DNA from: Paraburkholderia lycopersici
GTDB taxonomy: Bacteria > Pseudomonadota > Gammaproteobacteria > Burkholderiales > Burkholderiaceae
Direction: 5' to 3'
Assembly: GCF_900096975.1 (NCBI RefSeq)
Contig: NZ_FMYQ01000001.1
Coordinates: forward strand, 372,001 to 436,000
DNA: 64,000 bases
Shown here: positions 18,807 to 28,647 of the stretch, in pieces
Layout: every line of letters starts with the position of its first letter
How positions within the stretch are numbered: position 1 is the stretch's first letter
Notes under the pieces: model-generated
Told to the model about the DNA's origin: nothing
Seen by the model: the letters and a program-made list of their open reading frames with translations, nothing else
Database searches by the model: none
Program-made: the position numbers and the translations under genes

Positions 18807-19277
18807 ATGTTCAACGTCGTTCTCGTCGAACCCGAAATTCCGCCGAACACCGGCAACGTGATCCGCCTGTGCGCGAATACGGGCGCGCGGCTCCATCTGA
18901 TCGAGCCGCTCGGCTTTCCGCTCGACAACGCGAAAATGCGCCGCGCGGGCCTCGATTATCACGAGTACGCGCAAATGCACGTGCATGGCAACTGGGATGC
19001 CTTCATCGCGACCGAAGCGCCCGACCCGTCGCGCATGTTCGCGTTCACGACGCGCGGCTCGGGGCGCTTTCATGCGCACGCGTTCATGCCCGGCGACTGG
19101 TTCGTGTTCGGCGCGGAGACCCGCGGCTTGCCCGACGCCGTGCTCGACCAGTTCGAGACGTCACAGCGCGTGCGTCTGCCGATGCGGCCCGGCAACCGCA
19201 GCCTGAATCTCTCGAATACGGTGGCCGTGGTGGTGTTCGAAGCGTGGCGCCAGGCGGGGTTCGAAGGCGGCGAGTGA
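18807..19277 (+). CDS. trmL: tRNA (cytidine(34)-2'-O)-methyltransferase
   Basis: 156 aa SPOUT-fold enzyme methylating the wobble nucleotide of tRNA-Leu. Seen: VLVEPEIPPNTGNVIRLCANTG at the N-terminus, FGAETRGLPDAVLD (SAM-binding knot) and the C-terminal MRPGNRSLNLSNTVAVVVFEAWRQ. Full length. 40 bp after comF, probably co-transcribed. Confidence 0.96.
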   Translation: MFNVVLVEPEIPPNTGNVIRLCANTGARLHLIEPLGFPLDNAKMRRAGLDYHEYAQMHVHGNWDAFIATEAPDPSRMFAFTTRGSGRFHAHAFMPGDWFVFGAETRGLPDAVLDQFETSQRVRLPMRPGNRSLNLSNTVAVVVFEAWRQAGFEGGE

Positions 19278-19281
19278 GCCG

Positions 19282-19815
19282 CTACGGCGTGCTTCGCGAC
19301 GCGAGTTCGCGCTCGTAGCGCGCGAGCATCGCTTCGTCGAAGCACGCGAAGATCACTCGCTCGAGCGCGGGGCATTCCGGCAACGCGCCGATCACGGCTG
19401 CGAGCGCGATCTTCACGGCATCGTCGGCGGGAAAACGGTAGACGCCGCAACTGATCGCCGGAAATGCGATGCTCGTCACGCCCGCCTCGTGCGCGCAGTC
19501 GAGCGAGCGCCGGTAGCACGACGCGAGCAGATGCGCCTCGCCATGGCCGCCGCCGTGCCACACGGGACCTACGGTATGGATCACGTGCTTCGCGGGAAGG
19601 CGATAGCCGCCGGTGATTCTGGCGTCGCCGGTCGCGCAGCCGTCAAGGGTCTCGCACTCGCGCAGCAGGTCCGGCCCGGCGGCGCGATGAATCGCGCCGT
19701 CCACGCCGCCGCCGCCGAGCAGAGAAGAATTCGCGGCATTGACGATCGCATCGACCTTAAGCCTGGTGATGTCGACGGCCTGTGCCTCGATGCTGCAGTT
19801 TCCGACGATCAGCAT
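19282..19815 (-). CDS. macrodomain protein (O-acetyl-ADP-ribose deacetylase type)
   Basis: 177 aa, a single macrodomain of the YmdB/MacroD type that hydrolyses O-acetyl-ADP-ribose or removes mono-ADP-ribose. Seen: [26 protein letters not shown] near residue 20, [22 protein letters not shown], and [12 protein letters not shown] near 120. AAGGAGG seven bases before ATG 19815 fixes the start. Convergent with trmL, 4 bp apart. Confidence 0.94.
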   Translation of the reverse strand: MLIVGNCSIEAQAVDITRLKVDAIVNAANSSLLGGGGVDGAIHRAAGPDLLRECETLDGCATGDARITGGYRLPAKHVIHTVGPVWHGGGHGEAHLLASCYRRSLDCAHEAGVTSIAFPAISCGVYRFPADDAVKIALAAVIGALPECPALERVIFACFDEAMLARYERELASRSTP

Positions 19816-19876
19816 ACGGTCCTCCTTGCGTGCTTCATGCACGGCGCAGCGGAACCGCCCGGTGCGCGGACCCGCC

Positions 19877-20875
19877 CTACTCCGCCTTGGCGTCGCGCCG
19901 GAGCAGCGCGCTCACGGCGTCGCGCGGCGCAACGCCGTCGAACAGCACGGCGCATACCGCCTGGGTGATCGGCATCTCGATGCCATGTTCGCGCGCAAGC
20001 GCCAGCACGGCCTGCGCGCAGCGCACGCCTTCAGCGACGTGGCCGAGCGCGCCGAGAATGTCGTCGAGCGTGCGGCCGCTCGCGAGCTGCTTGCCCACGG
20101 TGCGGTTGCGCGAGAGGTCGCCCGTGGCCGTGAGAATGAGGTCGCCGAGGCCGGTCAGGCCCGTGAAGGTTTCGGCGCGGCCGCCGAGCGTGACGCCAAG
20201 GCGCGTCATCTCCGCAAGGCCGCGCGTGATGAGCGCGGCGCGTGCGTTCAGGCCGAGTCCGAGTCCGTCCGAGATGCCGGTCGCGATCGCGAGCACGTTC
20301 TTGACCGCGCCGCCCACTTCGACGCCGACCACGTCGTCGCCGGTATAGATGCGCATGGCGCGGTGATGGAATGCGGCGAGCGCACGCTCGCGGCAAGCCG
20401 CCGAGGCGCTCGCCACCGTCAGCGCGACGGGCAGGCCCTCGCCCACTTCACGCGCGAAGCTGGGCCCCGAAAGCACGCCATTGCTTGCATGACCGGGCAG
20501 CTCGGCGAGCACCACCTGATGCGGCATGAGCTGCGTTTGCGCCTCGAAGCCCTTGCAGAGCCAGACGAAGTGCGCGGGCACGCGGCCCATGTCGCGTAGC
20601 GTGCGGAGCATGCCGCGCAGGCCCGCCACGGGGGTGGCGAGCACGACGAGATCCGCCTCGCCCGAAGCATGCCCGAGCGCGGCGGCGAGATCCGTTTCGT
20701 ATTCGAGCGTCCTGGGCAGCGCGATGCCCGCGAGGTAGCGGGGATTTTCGTGCGTCTTGCGCAAGGTGTCGACGAGCGCGCCATCGCGCGCCCACAACAC
20801 GGTGTGATGCGCCTGGGCGAGATGCCCCGCCAGCGCGGTGCCCCACGCTCCGGCGCCGAGAACGGCGATGTTCAT
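19877..20875 (-). CDS. gpsA: glycerol-3-phosphate dehydrogenase [NAD(P)+]
   Basis: 332 aa. Reduces dihydroxyacetone phosphate to sn-glycerol 3-phosphate for phospholipid synthesis. Seen: N-terminal Rossmann [14 protein letters not shown], the central [53 protein letters not shown] and [13 protein letters not shown]...RNRTVG. Full length. Upstream GGAG supports ATG 20875. Downstream of secB in the same direction (conserved secB-gpsA arrangement). Confidence 0.97.
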   Translation of the reverse strand: MNIAVLGAGAWGTALAGHLAQAHHTVLWARDGALVDTLRKTHENPRYLAGIALPRTLEYETDLAAALGHASGEADLVVLATPVAGLRGMLRTLRDMGRVPAHFVWLCKGFEAQTQLMPHQVVLAELPGHASNGVLSGPSFAREVGEGLPVALTVASASAACRERALAAFHHRAMRIYTGDDVVGVEVGGAVKNVLAIATGISDGLGLGLNARAALITRGLAEMTRLGVTLGGRAETFTGLTGLGDLILTATGDLSRNRTVGKQLASGRTLDDILGALGHVAEGVRCAQAVLALAREHGIEMPITQAVCAVLFDGVAPRDAVSALLRRDAKAE

Positions 20876-20932
20876 TCCGATACTCCGCACCGGTAGTTCG
20901 TGGAAACGATCAATCTACGACGAGGCGCGCGA

Positions 20933-21397
20933 TCAATGCGTCGCGTTGCTCGCGCCGTCCTGCTGGGCGAGCTGCTGCAGGCGTTGCTCGTAGAGCGCCT
21001 GGAAGTTGATCTCGGCCAGATGGATCGGCGGGAAGCCCGCGCGCGTGATCGCGTCGGCGATGTTCGAGCGCAGATACGGGAACAGGATCGTCGGGCAGGC
21101 AATGCCGACGAGCGGGTCGATCTGCTCGGCGGGAATGTTGCGGATGTCGAAGATGCCGGCTTGCTTGGCTTCGATCAGGAACGCCACCTTGTCCTTGACC
21201 TTGGCCGTGACGGTGCCGGTGACGAGGATCTCGAACACCGATTCGGCGAGGCGCTCGGCCTTGACGTCGACTTCCACTTCGACCGAAGGCATGTCCTGCT
21301 CAAGGAAGATGGCCGGCGAATTCGGCTGCTCGAGCGACATGTCCTTGAGGTAGATGCGCTGGATGTTGAAGAACGGCTGGTTGTTCTCGTCAGACAT
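20933..21397 (-). CDS. secB: protein-export chaperone SecB
   Basis: 154 aa cytosolic tetrameric chaperone that hands unfolded exported proteins to SecA. Seen: [50 protein letters not shown] strand region and [35 protein letters not shown] at the C-terminus. Full length, in its usual neighbourhood with grxC and gpsA. Confidence 0.98.
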   Translation of the reverse strand: MSDENNQPFFNIQRIYLKDMSLEQPNSPAIFLEQDMPSVEVEVDVKAERLAESVFEILVTGTVTAKVKDKVAFLIEAKQAGIFDIRNIPAEQIDPLVGIACPTILFPYLRSNIADAITRAGFPPIHLAEINFQALYEQRLQQLAQQDGASNATH

Positions 21398-21490
21398 GGT
21401 GTATGGCTTCCCTGATTGAATGGATCACGGCACATTATCGCGACATTGCGAAGTCTCGAAAATGCACCGTACTACGGCAATGAACGGCAA

Positions 21491-21517
21491 CAGGCCCGCG
21501 CAAGCCTTGCGGGCCTG
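21491..21517 (-). terminator. hairpin downstream of grxC
   Basis: Nine-bp perfect stem (21491-21499 with 21509-21517) with a nine-base loop, in the 256-bp gap between grxC and secB. There is no T tract, so termination is only a possibility. Confidence 0.35.
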
Positions 21518-21653
21518 CGCGGGCCGAAACCTGCGGCGCCACGCCGCCGCGTCGCGCCTGGCAATCCGGTCCGGCAACCCGGTCCGGCCGCCAGAGGCGA
21601 ACCGAGGCCGCACGGCTGTCGTGCGGCTGCGGGCTGCAAACCGGCCCGGTCGC

Positions 21654-21914
21654 TCAGGCGGCTTCGAGCAGCGGCATCAGGCCGCCCGCACGGTCGAGCG
21701 CGGAGAGGTCATCGTAACCGCCCACGTGCGTCTCGCCGATGAAAACCTGCGGCACGGTCCGCCGGCCGGTGCGCGTCATCATTTCTTCGCGCCGCGCCGG
21801 GTCCCGGTCGATCAGCACCTTCTCGATGTGCTCGACGCCGCGCGACTTTAAAAGACGTTCGGCCATCTGGCAATACGGGCACACCTGGGTGCTGTACATG
21901 ACCACTTTGCTCAC
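21654..21914 (-). CDS. grxC: glutaredoxin 3
   Basis: 86 aa dithiol glutaredoxin with C-P-Y-C at residues 12-15, the cis-Pro motif R-T-V-P-Q-V-F-I and GGYDDL for glutathione binding. Reduces disulfides with glutathione. Its ATG overlaps the rhodanese stop (ATGA), so the two are translationally coupled. Confidence 0.97.
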   Translation of the reverse strand: MSKVVMYSTQVCPYCQMAERLLKSRGVEHIEKVLIDRDPARREEMMTRTGRRTVPQVFIGETHVGGYDDLSALDRAGGLMPLLEAA

Positions 21915-22336
21915 TTGGAACCTCCTTGTTTCACGACCGGCATGCCGGCCTGTTGCCAGGCGTTCACGCCGCCGTCCAGCACGTGGACTTCGGCAAAACC
22001 GGCTTCCTTCACGAGGCGCAGCGCCTTGTGCGACTGCTGGCCCGTCTGGCAGACCAGCAACACCGGGTTGCTCTTGTTCTTCACGAGCTGGCCGATCTTC
22101 GCCTGCAGCTCGCCAAACTCGATCTGGCGCGCCGAAGGCAGATGGCCCTTCGCGAATTCACCCGCGGGACGCAGGTCGATCACCACCGCGTTGCGGCGGT
22201 TGATGAGCTGCGTCGCCTCGGCGGTGGAAACGCCGCCGCGGCCGCCGCGCTTGAGCGACGGCCACAGGAGCAACCCTCCTGAAATGAGGACGATCGCGAT
22301 GAGTACAAGATTGATGTAGTTGGTGAAGAACGTCAC
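21911..22336 (-). CDS. membrane-anchored rhodanese-like protein
   Basis: 141 aa from a GTG start ([12 protein letters not shown]). One N-terminal membrane segment ([17 protein letters not shown]), then a rhodanese domain with [21 protein letters not shown] and the active-site loop [15 protein letters not shown] (Cys about residue 103). Probably a sulfur carrier or sulfurtransferase at the membrane. Operon with grxC. Confidence 0.92.
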   Translation of the reverse strand: MTFFTNYINLVLIAIVLISGGLLLWPSLKRGGRGGVSTAEATQLINRRNAVVIDLRPAGEFAKGHLPSARQIEFGELQAKIGQLVKNKSNPVLLVCQTGQQSHKALRLVKEAGFAEVHVLDGGVNAWQQAGMPVVKQGGSK

Positions 22337-22539
22337 GGAGGGTCCGCCGGAAAAAGGGAAAGTCGAAGAAATCGTGCGAAATCGGATTCGGGCAATCCGG
22401 GCATTATAAAATAAGCGTTTGTCGCAGGGTTGCCGCCCCCAGCCCGGGCGCGCTGCCCGCGGGACCGGCCGCCGCATCGTCTCTGCCGCCGCGCCGCCCG
22501 TCCCCGATTACCGCTTCTTCACTACCGACCGGCATCCTC

Positions 22540-23289
22540 ATGTACAAACTCGTACTCATCCGCCACGGCGAATCGACGTGGAACAAGGAAAACCGCTTCA
22601 CCGGCTGGGTGGACGTCGACCTCACCGAGCAGGGCAACCGCGAAGCGCAGCAGGCAGGCCAGCTGCTCAAGGAGTCCGGCTACACGTTCGACATCGCCTA
22701 CACGTCGGTGCTCAAGCGCGCGATCCGCACACTCTGGCACGTGCAGGACCAGATGGACCAGATGTACCTGCCCGTGGTCCACTCGTGGCGCCTGAACGAG
22801 CGTCATTACGGGGCGCTTTCGGGCCTGAACAAGGCCGAAACGGCCGCGAAGTTCGGTGACGACCAGGTGCTCGTCTGGCGCCGCAGCTACGACACGCCGC
22901 CGCCCGCGCTCGAGCCGACCGACTCGCGCACGTCGTACAACGACCCGCGCTACGCGAAGGTGCCGCGCGAAGAGTTGCCGCTCACCGAGTGCCTGAAGGA
23001 CACGGTCGCGCGCGTGCTGCCGGTCTGGAACGAGTCGATTGCACCGGCCATCAAGGCAGGCAGGAAGGTCTTGATCGCCGCGCACGGCAATTCGATCCGC
23101 GCGCTCGTGAAATACCTCGACAACATTTCGGACAACGACATCGTCGGCCTGAACATCCCGAACGGCGTGCCGCTCGTCTACGAGCTGGACGAGAACCTCA
23201 AGCCCATCACGCACTACTATCTGGGCGACGCCGAGGCCATCGCGAAGGCACAGGCCGCCGTTGCCAACCAGGGCAAGAAGGCCGGTTGA
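22540..23289 (+). CDS. gpmA: 2,3-bisphosphoglycerate-dependent phosphoglycerate mutase
   Basis: 249 aa glycolytic enzyme interconverting 3- and 2-phosphoglycerate. Seen: the catalytic [20 protein letters not shown] at the N-terminus (His 10 or 11), [13 protein letters not shown] near 90, RRSYDTPPP, and [17 protein letters not shown] with the second catalytic His near 184. Full length. Divergent from the rhodanese-grxC operon. Confidence 0.98.
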   Translation: MYKLVLIRHGESTWNKENRFTGWVDVDLTEQGNREAQQAGQLLKESGYTFDIAYTSVLKRAIRTLWHVQDQMDQMYLPVVHSWRLNERHYGALSGLNKAETAAKFGDDQVLVWRRSYDTPPPALEPTDSRTSYNDPRYAKVPREELPLTECLKDTVARVLPVWNESIAPAIKAGRKVLIAAHGNSIRALVKYLDNISDNDIVGLNIPNGVPLVYELDENLKPITHYYLGDAEAIAKAQAAVANQGKKAG

Positions 23290-23700
23290 CCTTCCCCGCG
23301 CAACCGGGCGGCGAAGTCAGCCCATTCATCGGATGGGCACTCCGGTTTGGCCGCTCCGGCGGCGCCCGAACGGCTCACGGGCGCCATTGCGCGATATCCG
23401 CTCTCGCCGAATCCCCTGGTCCGGCGAGGGCACGCGGCGGTCCCGGCAATCGGTTGCACACTCCCCTTCCTGCGCGTTCGCCTCCCGCGCGACGCAACTG
23501 GCAGAACTGCCAGCTTCCCGCCAGCGCCGCGCCAGGCGCGGGTTTGCGGCACATGTCTTGCGAACCCGGCGCCGGTCGCGCTGTCTTAGTCCCATCGTTC
23601 GCGCCATATACACAGCCGCGGCAGGTGTGCAGTTATACTTGTCCGTCGCTTTTCCATTAGACGCTGCCACGCGCCTTTTCGACCGCACGCAACAATCTCT
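23290..23700. other. intergenic region gpmA-ctpA
   Basis: 411 bp without a convincing gene. An eight-bp hairpin (23361-23368 with 23378-23385) without a T tract lies about 70 bp after gpmA and may end its transcript. The promoter of the protease gene presumably lies in the last 100 bp. Confidence 0.5.
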
Positions 23701-25275
23701 ATGCGAAAGAACCTGAAAAACATCGGCCTGATCGCCGCTGGCCTTGCGACCGGCGTATTTGCCACCCTGCAGATTTCCGCCTCGGCGCAGCAAACCCAGC
23801 AGACGGTCGTCGAGCCGCTGCCGCTCGACCAGCTGCGGCTCTTCGCCGAAGTGTTCGGTCAGATCAAGCATGAGTACGTCGTGCCGGTCGACGACAAGAA
23901 GCTGCTCACCGCCGCCATCAAGGGCATGGTGTCGAGCCTCGACCCGCACTCGTCGTATCTCGACAAGACCGACTACCAGGAGCTCCAGGAGCAGACCAAA
24001 GGTCGCTTCGCGGGTCTCGGCATCGAGATTTCGTCGGAAGACGGACTGATCAAGGTCATTTCGCCGATCGAAGACACGCCCGCGTACCGCGCCGGCATTC
24101 GTCCGGGCGACCTCATCACGCGCATCAACGACAAGCCCGTGCGCGGCATGACGCTCGACCAGGCCGTCAAGCAGATGCGCGGCGACCCGGGCACCAAGGT
24201 CACGCTCACGATCTTCCGCAAGACCGACGACCGCACCTTCCCGCTCACCATCACGCGCGCCATCATCAAGGTGCAGAGCGTGAAGTCGAAAATCCTGCAG
24301 CCGGGTTACGCGTACATCCGCATCACGAGCTTCCAGGAGCGCACGGTCCCTGACCTCGCGGCCAAGCTCCAGGACATCGCGCGCCAGGAGCCCAATCTCA
24401 AGGGCATCATCCTCGACCTGCGCAACAACGGCGGCGGGCTGCTGCAAAGCGCCGTGGGCGTGGCGGGCGCGTTCCTGCCGCCGGATTCGGTGGTGGTCTC
24501 GACGAACGGCCAGATCCCCGACTCGAAACAGGTCTACCGCGACACCTTCGAGAACTACCGTCTGCCCTCGTTCGACGGCGACCCGCTCAAGGGCGAAGCG
24601 GCCGAGTTCAAGACCGTGCCGATGGTCGTGCTGACCAACGCCTATTCGGCGTCTGCCTCCGAAATCGTGGCGGGCGCGCTGCAGGATCAGAAGCGCGCGC
24701 TCATCGTCGGCAAGACGACGTTCGGCAAGGGCTCGGTGCAGACGGTGCGCCCGATGACGGCCGACACCGCACTGCGTCTCACCACGGCGTACTACTACAC
24801 GCCGAGCGGCCGCTCGATCCAGAACAAGGGCATCCGTCCTGACATCGCGGTCGACCAGTACGCCGACGGCGATCCGGACGACGCACTCGTCACACGCGAG
24901 GTCGACTATCAGAACCACCTCGCCAACACGCAGGACCCGGACGAGAAGAAGGAGCAGGACGTGCGCGAGCAGGAGCGCATGGACATGCTGCGCCAGCTCG
25001 AGGAGCAGAACGACAAGAAGACGCCGGAGCAACGCCAGAAGGATCGCGACCGCAAGCCGGTCGAGTTCGGCTCGACCGACGATTTCATGCTCCAGCAGGC
25101 CCTCAACAAGCTTCAGGGCAAGCCGGTGTCCGAATCGAAGTCGCCGATGGAGCGCCGCCTCGCGCAGCAAAAGCCGCCCACCTCGGCTTCGGCGCCGATC
25201 GCCGTGAAGCCGGGCGCCCTCATCATGGTGCCGGGCGGTTCGGCCCCCGCGCCGGCCTCGGCTCCCGCGAAGTAA
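23701..25275 (+). CDS. S41 family C-terminal processing protease
   Basis: 524 aa periplasmic tail-specific protease. Order: signal sequence (IGLIAAGLATGVFATLQISASAQ), SSLDPHSSYLDK linker region, PDZ domain (~95-170, with GLGIEISSEDGLIKVISPIEDTPAYRAGI), then the peptidase core with LDLRNNGGGLLQSAVGVAGAFLP, the nucleophile Ser in NAYSASASEIVAGALQD (residues ~314-330) and the general-base Lys in GKTTFGKGSVQT. The C-terminal ~130 residues are charged and then Ala/Pro-rich. Acts on envelope proteins; the substrate is not known. Confidence 0.95.
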   Translation: MRKNLKNIGLIAAGLATGVFATLQISASAQQTQQTVVEPLPLDQLRLFAEVFGQIKHEYVVPVDDKKLLTAAIKGMVSSLDPHSSYLDKTDYQELQEQTKGRFAGLGIEISSEDGLIKVISPIEDTPAYRAGIRPGDLITRINDKPVRGMTLDQAVKQMRGDPGTKVTLTIFRKTDDRTFPLTITRAIIKVQSVKSKILQPGYAYIRITSFQERTVPDLAAKLQDIARQEPNLKGIILDLRNNGGGLLQSAVGVAGAFLPPDSVVVSTNGQIPDSKQVYRDTFENYRLPSFDGDPLKGEAAEFKTVPMVVLTNAYSASASEIVAGALQDQKRALIVGKTTFGKGSVQTVRPMTADTALRLTTAYYYTPSGRSIQNKGIRPDIAVDQYADGDPDDALVTREVDYQNHLANTQDPDEKKEQDVREQERMDMLRQLEEQNDKKTPEQRQKDRDRKPVEFGSTDDFMLQQALNKLQGKPVSESKSPMERRLAQQKPPTSASAPIAVKPGALIMVPGGSAPAPASAPAK

Positions 25276-25458
25276 CGCGCCGTACCGCCTCGCGGCCCGC
25301 GCGCGTCTTGCGCGCCGGACCCGCGAGGACGCCCTCCTCCCGTCGCTGGCGTCGTTACAATAACGACACGGTATTTTCCCGGCGCGCGTTTTCCCGTTCA
25401 GAGCCATCAATCAGGGCTCTCGAGGTCCATCGCAGCGCCACGCAACGAGCGCCCCGCG

Positions 25459-26220
25459 ATGAACGACGACCAGCTTCTCCGCTACTCCCGCCATATCCTC
25501 GTCGACGAGATCGGCATCGAGGCACAGCAGCGCTTCCTCGACGCGCACGCGATCGTCGTGGGCGCGGGCGGCCTCGGTTCGCCGGCGGCGATGTATCTCG
25601 CGGCCTCGGGCGTGGGCACGCTCACGCTCGTCGACAACGACACCGTCGACCTCACCAACCTCCAGCGGCAGATCCTGCACGAGACGGCATCGGTGGGCCG
25701 CGCGAAGGTCGAGTCGGGCCGCGACGCCCTCGCGCGGCTCAATCCCGAGGTGAAGGTGAACGCGCTGCAAACGCGCATCGACGACGCCTGGCTCGACGCG
25801 CACGTGCCGGGCGCGACCGTCGTGCTCGACTGCACCGATAACTTCGCCACGCGCCACGCCATCAACCGCGCGTGCGTCACGCACGGCGTGCCGCTCGTCT
25901 CGGGCGCGGCGCTTCGCTTCGACGGGCAGATCAGCACGTTCGACTTCCGCGACGACGCCTCGCCCTGCTACGCCTGCGTGTTTCCCGAGGACCAGCCGTT
26001 CGAGGAAGTGGCGTGCTCGACGATGGGGGTGTTCGCGCCTACGGTGGGCATCGTCGGCGCGATGCAGGCGGCCGAGGCGCTGCGCGTGATCGGCGGCATC
26101 GGAGCGCCGCTCGTCGGGCGGCTCATGATGCTCGACTCGCTGCGCATGGAGTGGAACACCATGCGCGTCGCGCGTCAGCCGGATTGCCCGGTGTGCGGCG
26201 AGCGGCATCGGCGCGGCTGA
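25459..26220 (+). CDS. moeB: HesA/MoeB/ThiF family adenylyltransferase
   Basis: 253 aa E1-like enzyme that adenylates the C-terminal Gly of MoaD or ThiS. Seen: LRYSRHILVDEIG at the N-terminus, the ATP-binding GAGGLGSPAAMYLAASGVGTLTLVDND (~34-60), TNLQRQILH, DCTDNFATRHAINRAC, and two Cys pairs (C-Y-A-C, C-P-V-C) that bind zinc. Whether it serves molybdopterin or thiamine sulfur transfer cannot be decided here. Confidence 0.92.
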   Translation: MNDDQLLRYSRHILVDEIGIEAQQRFLDAHAIVVGAGGLGSPAAMYLAASGVGTLTLVDNDTVDLTNLQRQILHETASVGRAKVESGRDALARLNPEVKVNALQTRIDDAWLDAHVPGATVVLDCTDNFATRHAINRACVTHGVPLVSGAALRFDGQISTFDFRDDASPCYACVFPEDQPFEEVACSTMGVFAPTVGIVGAMQAAEALRVIGGIGAPLVGRLMMLDSLRMEWNTMRVARQPDCPVCGERHRRG

Positions 26221-26230
26221 GCCTTGCCGG

Positions 26231-26260
26231 AAAAAGCCCCGGACAAGCCGGGGCTTCTTT
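26231..26260. terminator. bidirectional terminator between moeB and ptsI
   Basis: Perfect eight-bp GC-rich stem (26235-26242 with 26248-26255) with a five-base loop. It is flanked by T-rich sequence on both strands (TTCTTT on plus, TTTTT on minus), between convergent genes. Confidence 0.9.
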
Positions 26261-26298
26261 GCATTCGCGCGCCGCGCGCGAGCGTACCGCGCGGAGAC

Positions 26299-28044
26299 TC
26301 AGGCCTGCGTCACGCGCTTGAGCGCCGCCTGCAGTTCCTCCGGCTCGTAAGCCGCCAACACTTCGGACACCGGCCTTTCCAGCATCTTCAACTGCGAGCG
26401 CAGGATCTCCTGCTTCACCACGAGCAACTGGCTCGGATGCATCGAAAACTCGGTGAGGCCCATGCCGAGCAGCAAACGCGTGAACGTCGGGTCGCCCGCC
26501 ATCTCCCCGCACACCGACACCGGCACACCCGCGCGCTTCGCCTCGCGCAGCGTATGCGCGATCAGTTGCAGCACGGCCGGATGCAGCGGATCGTAGAGAT
26601 CGGCCACGGCGTTGTCGGCGCGGTCGATCGCGAGCGTGTACTGGATCAGGTCGTTGGTGCCGATCGAGAGGAAGTCGAGGCGCTTGAGGAACATCGGCAG
26701 CGCGAGCGCGGCTGCCGGAATCTCGATCATCGCGCCGACCTGAATGTTGGGATCGTAGGCGAGACCCGCGTCGTCGAGCTGGCGCTTCGCCTGGCGGATC
26801 AGGTCGAGCGTCTGGTCGATCTGCTGCGCGTGCGCGAGCATCGGGATCAGGACCTTGACCGAGCCGAACGCCGACGCCCGCAAGATCGCGCGCAACTGCG
26901 TGAGGAACATCTGCGGTTCGGAGAGGCTCCAGCGGATCGCGCGCAGGCCGAGCGCGGGGTTGGCGGCCGTCTCGTAACCATCGCCGCCGCCCATCGCGTC
27001 GAGCGGCTTGTCGGCACCCACGTCGATCGTGCGGATCGTCACGGGCAGCCCGTTCATGAGTTCGACCGCGCGACGATAGGCGGCGAACTGCTCCTCCTCC
27101 TCCGGCAACTGGTCCTTGTGGTTCATGAACAGGAACTCGGTGCGAAAGAGGCCCACGCCCGTCGCGCCGGAGTCGAGCGCGGCCTGGGCATCTTCGGGCA
27201 GCTCGATGTTCGCGTAGAGCTGGATCTTCGCGCCGCACAGCGTTTGCGTAGGCGAGAACTTCAGGCGCTGCAGCTTGCGCCGCTCGAGCGCCATCTCGCT
27301 TTGCCGGTACGTGTACTCCTCCAGCACGATGGGCGCGGGATCGACGATCACGACGCCATGGTCGCCGTCGACGATGATGAGATCGTCCTGGCGGATCAGC
27401 GCGCTCGCCTGCTGCACGCCCACGGCCGCGGGAATGCCGAGGCTGCGCGCGACGATCGCCGTGTGCGAGGTGCGCCCGCCCAGATCGGTGACGAAGCCCT
27501 GAAACGTTTGCCCCTTGAACTGCAGCATGTCGGCGGGCGCGATGTCGTGCGCGACGACGATCATCTCGTTGCAGCCGCCGTGCAGCGTGGCGGGCATGGT
27601 GCCCGCGAGCGCCTTCAGCACGCGCTCGACGACTTGCTCGATGTCGGCCTTGCGCTCGCGCAGGTACTCGTCTTCTACGTCGTCGAAGTGGCGCGAGAGC
27701 CGCTCGAGTTGTTCGGTAAGCGCCCACTCCACGTTGAAGCGGCGCGTACGGATGAGGTCGATGGTCTCCTGCACGAGCATCACGTCGTTCAGGATCATGA
27801 GGTGGACGCCAATGAACGCACCCATTTCGGAGGGAGCGTCGGCGGCGAGGTCGGCGCGCAGCGCGTCGAGTTCCTGCTCGACGGCAGCGAGCGCCGCGCG
27901 AAAGCGCACGATTTCGTCCTCGATCTGCGGGGGCTCGATGAGGTAATGGTCGACGTCGAGCGCCGCCGGCGCGATCAGATACGCTCGCCCGATGGCTATA
28001 CCGCGTGATACGGGAATTCCATGCAGCGTGAACGGCACGCGCAC
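26299..28044 (-). CDS. ptsI: PTS enzyme I (phosphoenolpyruvate-protein phosphotransferase)
   Basis: 581 aa. Autophosphorylates from PEP and passes phosphate to HPr. Seen: LHGIPVSRGIAIGRA at the N-terminus, the active-site GGRTSHTAIVARSLGIPA (His about 190), and the PEP-binding signature DFLSIGTNDLIQYTLAIDRAD with EFSMHPSQL and the VCGEMAGD Cys near 505. Full length. With ptsH and an EIIA-Man-type protein it forms the second PTS branch in this window. Confidence 0.97.
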   Translation of the reverse strand: MRVPFTLHGIPVSRGIAIGRAYLIAPAALDVDHYLIEPPQIEDEIVRFRAALAAVEQELDALRADLAADAPSEMGAFIGVHLMILNDVMLVQETIDLIRTRRFNVEWALTEQLERLSRHFDDVEDEYLRERKADIEQVVERVLKALAGTMPATLHGGCNEMIVVAHDIAPADMLQFKGQTFQGFVTDLGGRTSHTAIVARSLGIPAAVGVQQASALIRQDDLIIVDGDHGVVIVDPAPIVLEEYTYRQSEMALERRKLQRLKFSPTQTLCGAKIQLYANIELPEDAQAALDSGATGVGLFRTEFLFMNHKDQLPEEEEQFAAYRRAVELMNGLPVTIRTIDVGADKPLDAMGGGDGYETAANPALGLRAIRWSLSEPQMFLTQLRAILRASAFGSVKVLIPMLAHAQQIDQTLDLIRQAKRQLDDAGLAYDPNIQVGAMIEIPAAALALPMFLKRLDFLSIGTNDLIQYTLAIDRADNAVADLYDPLHPAVLQLIAHTLREAKRAGVPVSVCGEMAGDPTFTRLLLGMGLTEFSMHPSQLLVVKQEILRSQLKMLERPVSEVLAAYEPEELQAALKRVTQA

Positions 28045-28235
28045 CTCCTCTGGTTATTTGATGCTGCGGCAAACCGCTGCAATGCGCTCTCTCAGACCCC
28101 GGCGATGATTATAGATTCCACCGCGGCCGAATGTGGCTACACGAGCCTTGCCGGTGCTTACTGCGTCCTTGTGCAGCAGGTTGTGCAGCAGGCTCCGGGG
28201 CGCTGCGAACGAACGCGGCGCACGAACCGCGCAAA

Positions 28236-28263
28236 CGAAAACGCCGCGGCGGGCCGCGGCGTT
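28236..28263 (-). terminator. terminator after ptsH
   Basis: Ten-bp perfect GC-rich stem (28240-28249 with 28254-28263), four-base loop, followed on the minus strand by TTTTCGTTT. It lies 29 bp after the ptsH stop and so separates ptsH from ptsI; it may attenuate rather than stop transcription. Confidence 0.75.
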
Positions 28264-28291
28264 CCGAATGGGCGCGACGACGAGGTGCGTT

Positions 28292-28561
28292 TCACTGGCC
28301 TTCGCCGAACTTGTCGGCGATCAGCTTGAGCAGTGCGCTCATGGCGTCGGCCTCGTCCGGGCCTTCGGTTTCGATCAGCACCGTACTGCCGATGCCCGCC
28401 GCCAGCATCATGACCCCCATGATGCTCTTGGCGTTGATGCGGCGGCCGTTGCGGCTCATCCAGATTTCGGCCTGATAGTTGCCTGCGAGTTGCGTCAGCT
28501 TTGCCGACGCACGAGCGTGCAGGCCGAGTTTGTTCACGATGGTCGTTTCTTGTTGCAACAT
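28292..28561 (-). CDS. ptsH: HPr phosphocarrier protein
   Basis: 89 aa. Seen: the phosphorylated His in KLGLHARASAKL (His 15), and the region S-I-M-G-V-M-M-L around Ser 46, the position phosphorylated by HPr kinase in species that have it. Takes phosphate from enzyme I and gives it to EIIA domains. Same strand and order as EIIA-Man upstream and ptsI downstream. Confidence 0.97.
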   Translation of the reverse strand: MLQQETTIVNKLGLHARASAKLTQLAGNYQAEIWMSRNGRRINAKSIMGVMMLAAGIGSTVLIETEGPDEADAMSALLKLIADKFGEGQ

Positions 28562-28647
28562 AGGTCGATCCGGACGCAGTGTGTGGAAGTGTGACTGTGT
28601 TCTTTCGGTGTGCGTTGTGTTCTGGCTTTCGCTGGCGCGCGCCGGAC

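Noticed and set aside
23326..25410. 694-codon minus-strand frame opposite the C-terminal protease
   Set aside because: Arg/Ala/Asp-rich antisense composition with no domain; the plus strand has a complete S41 protease.
26123..28072. Long minus-strand frame overlapping ptsI in another register
   Set aside because: Arg/Ala-rich shadow; enzyme I occupies the true frame.
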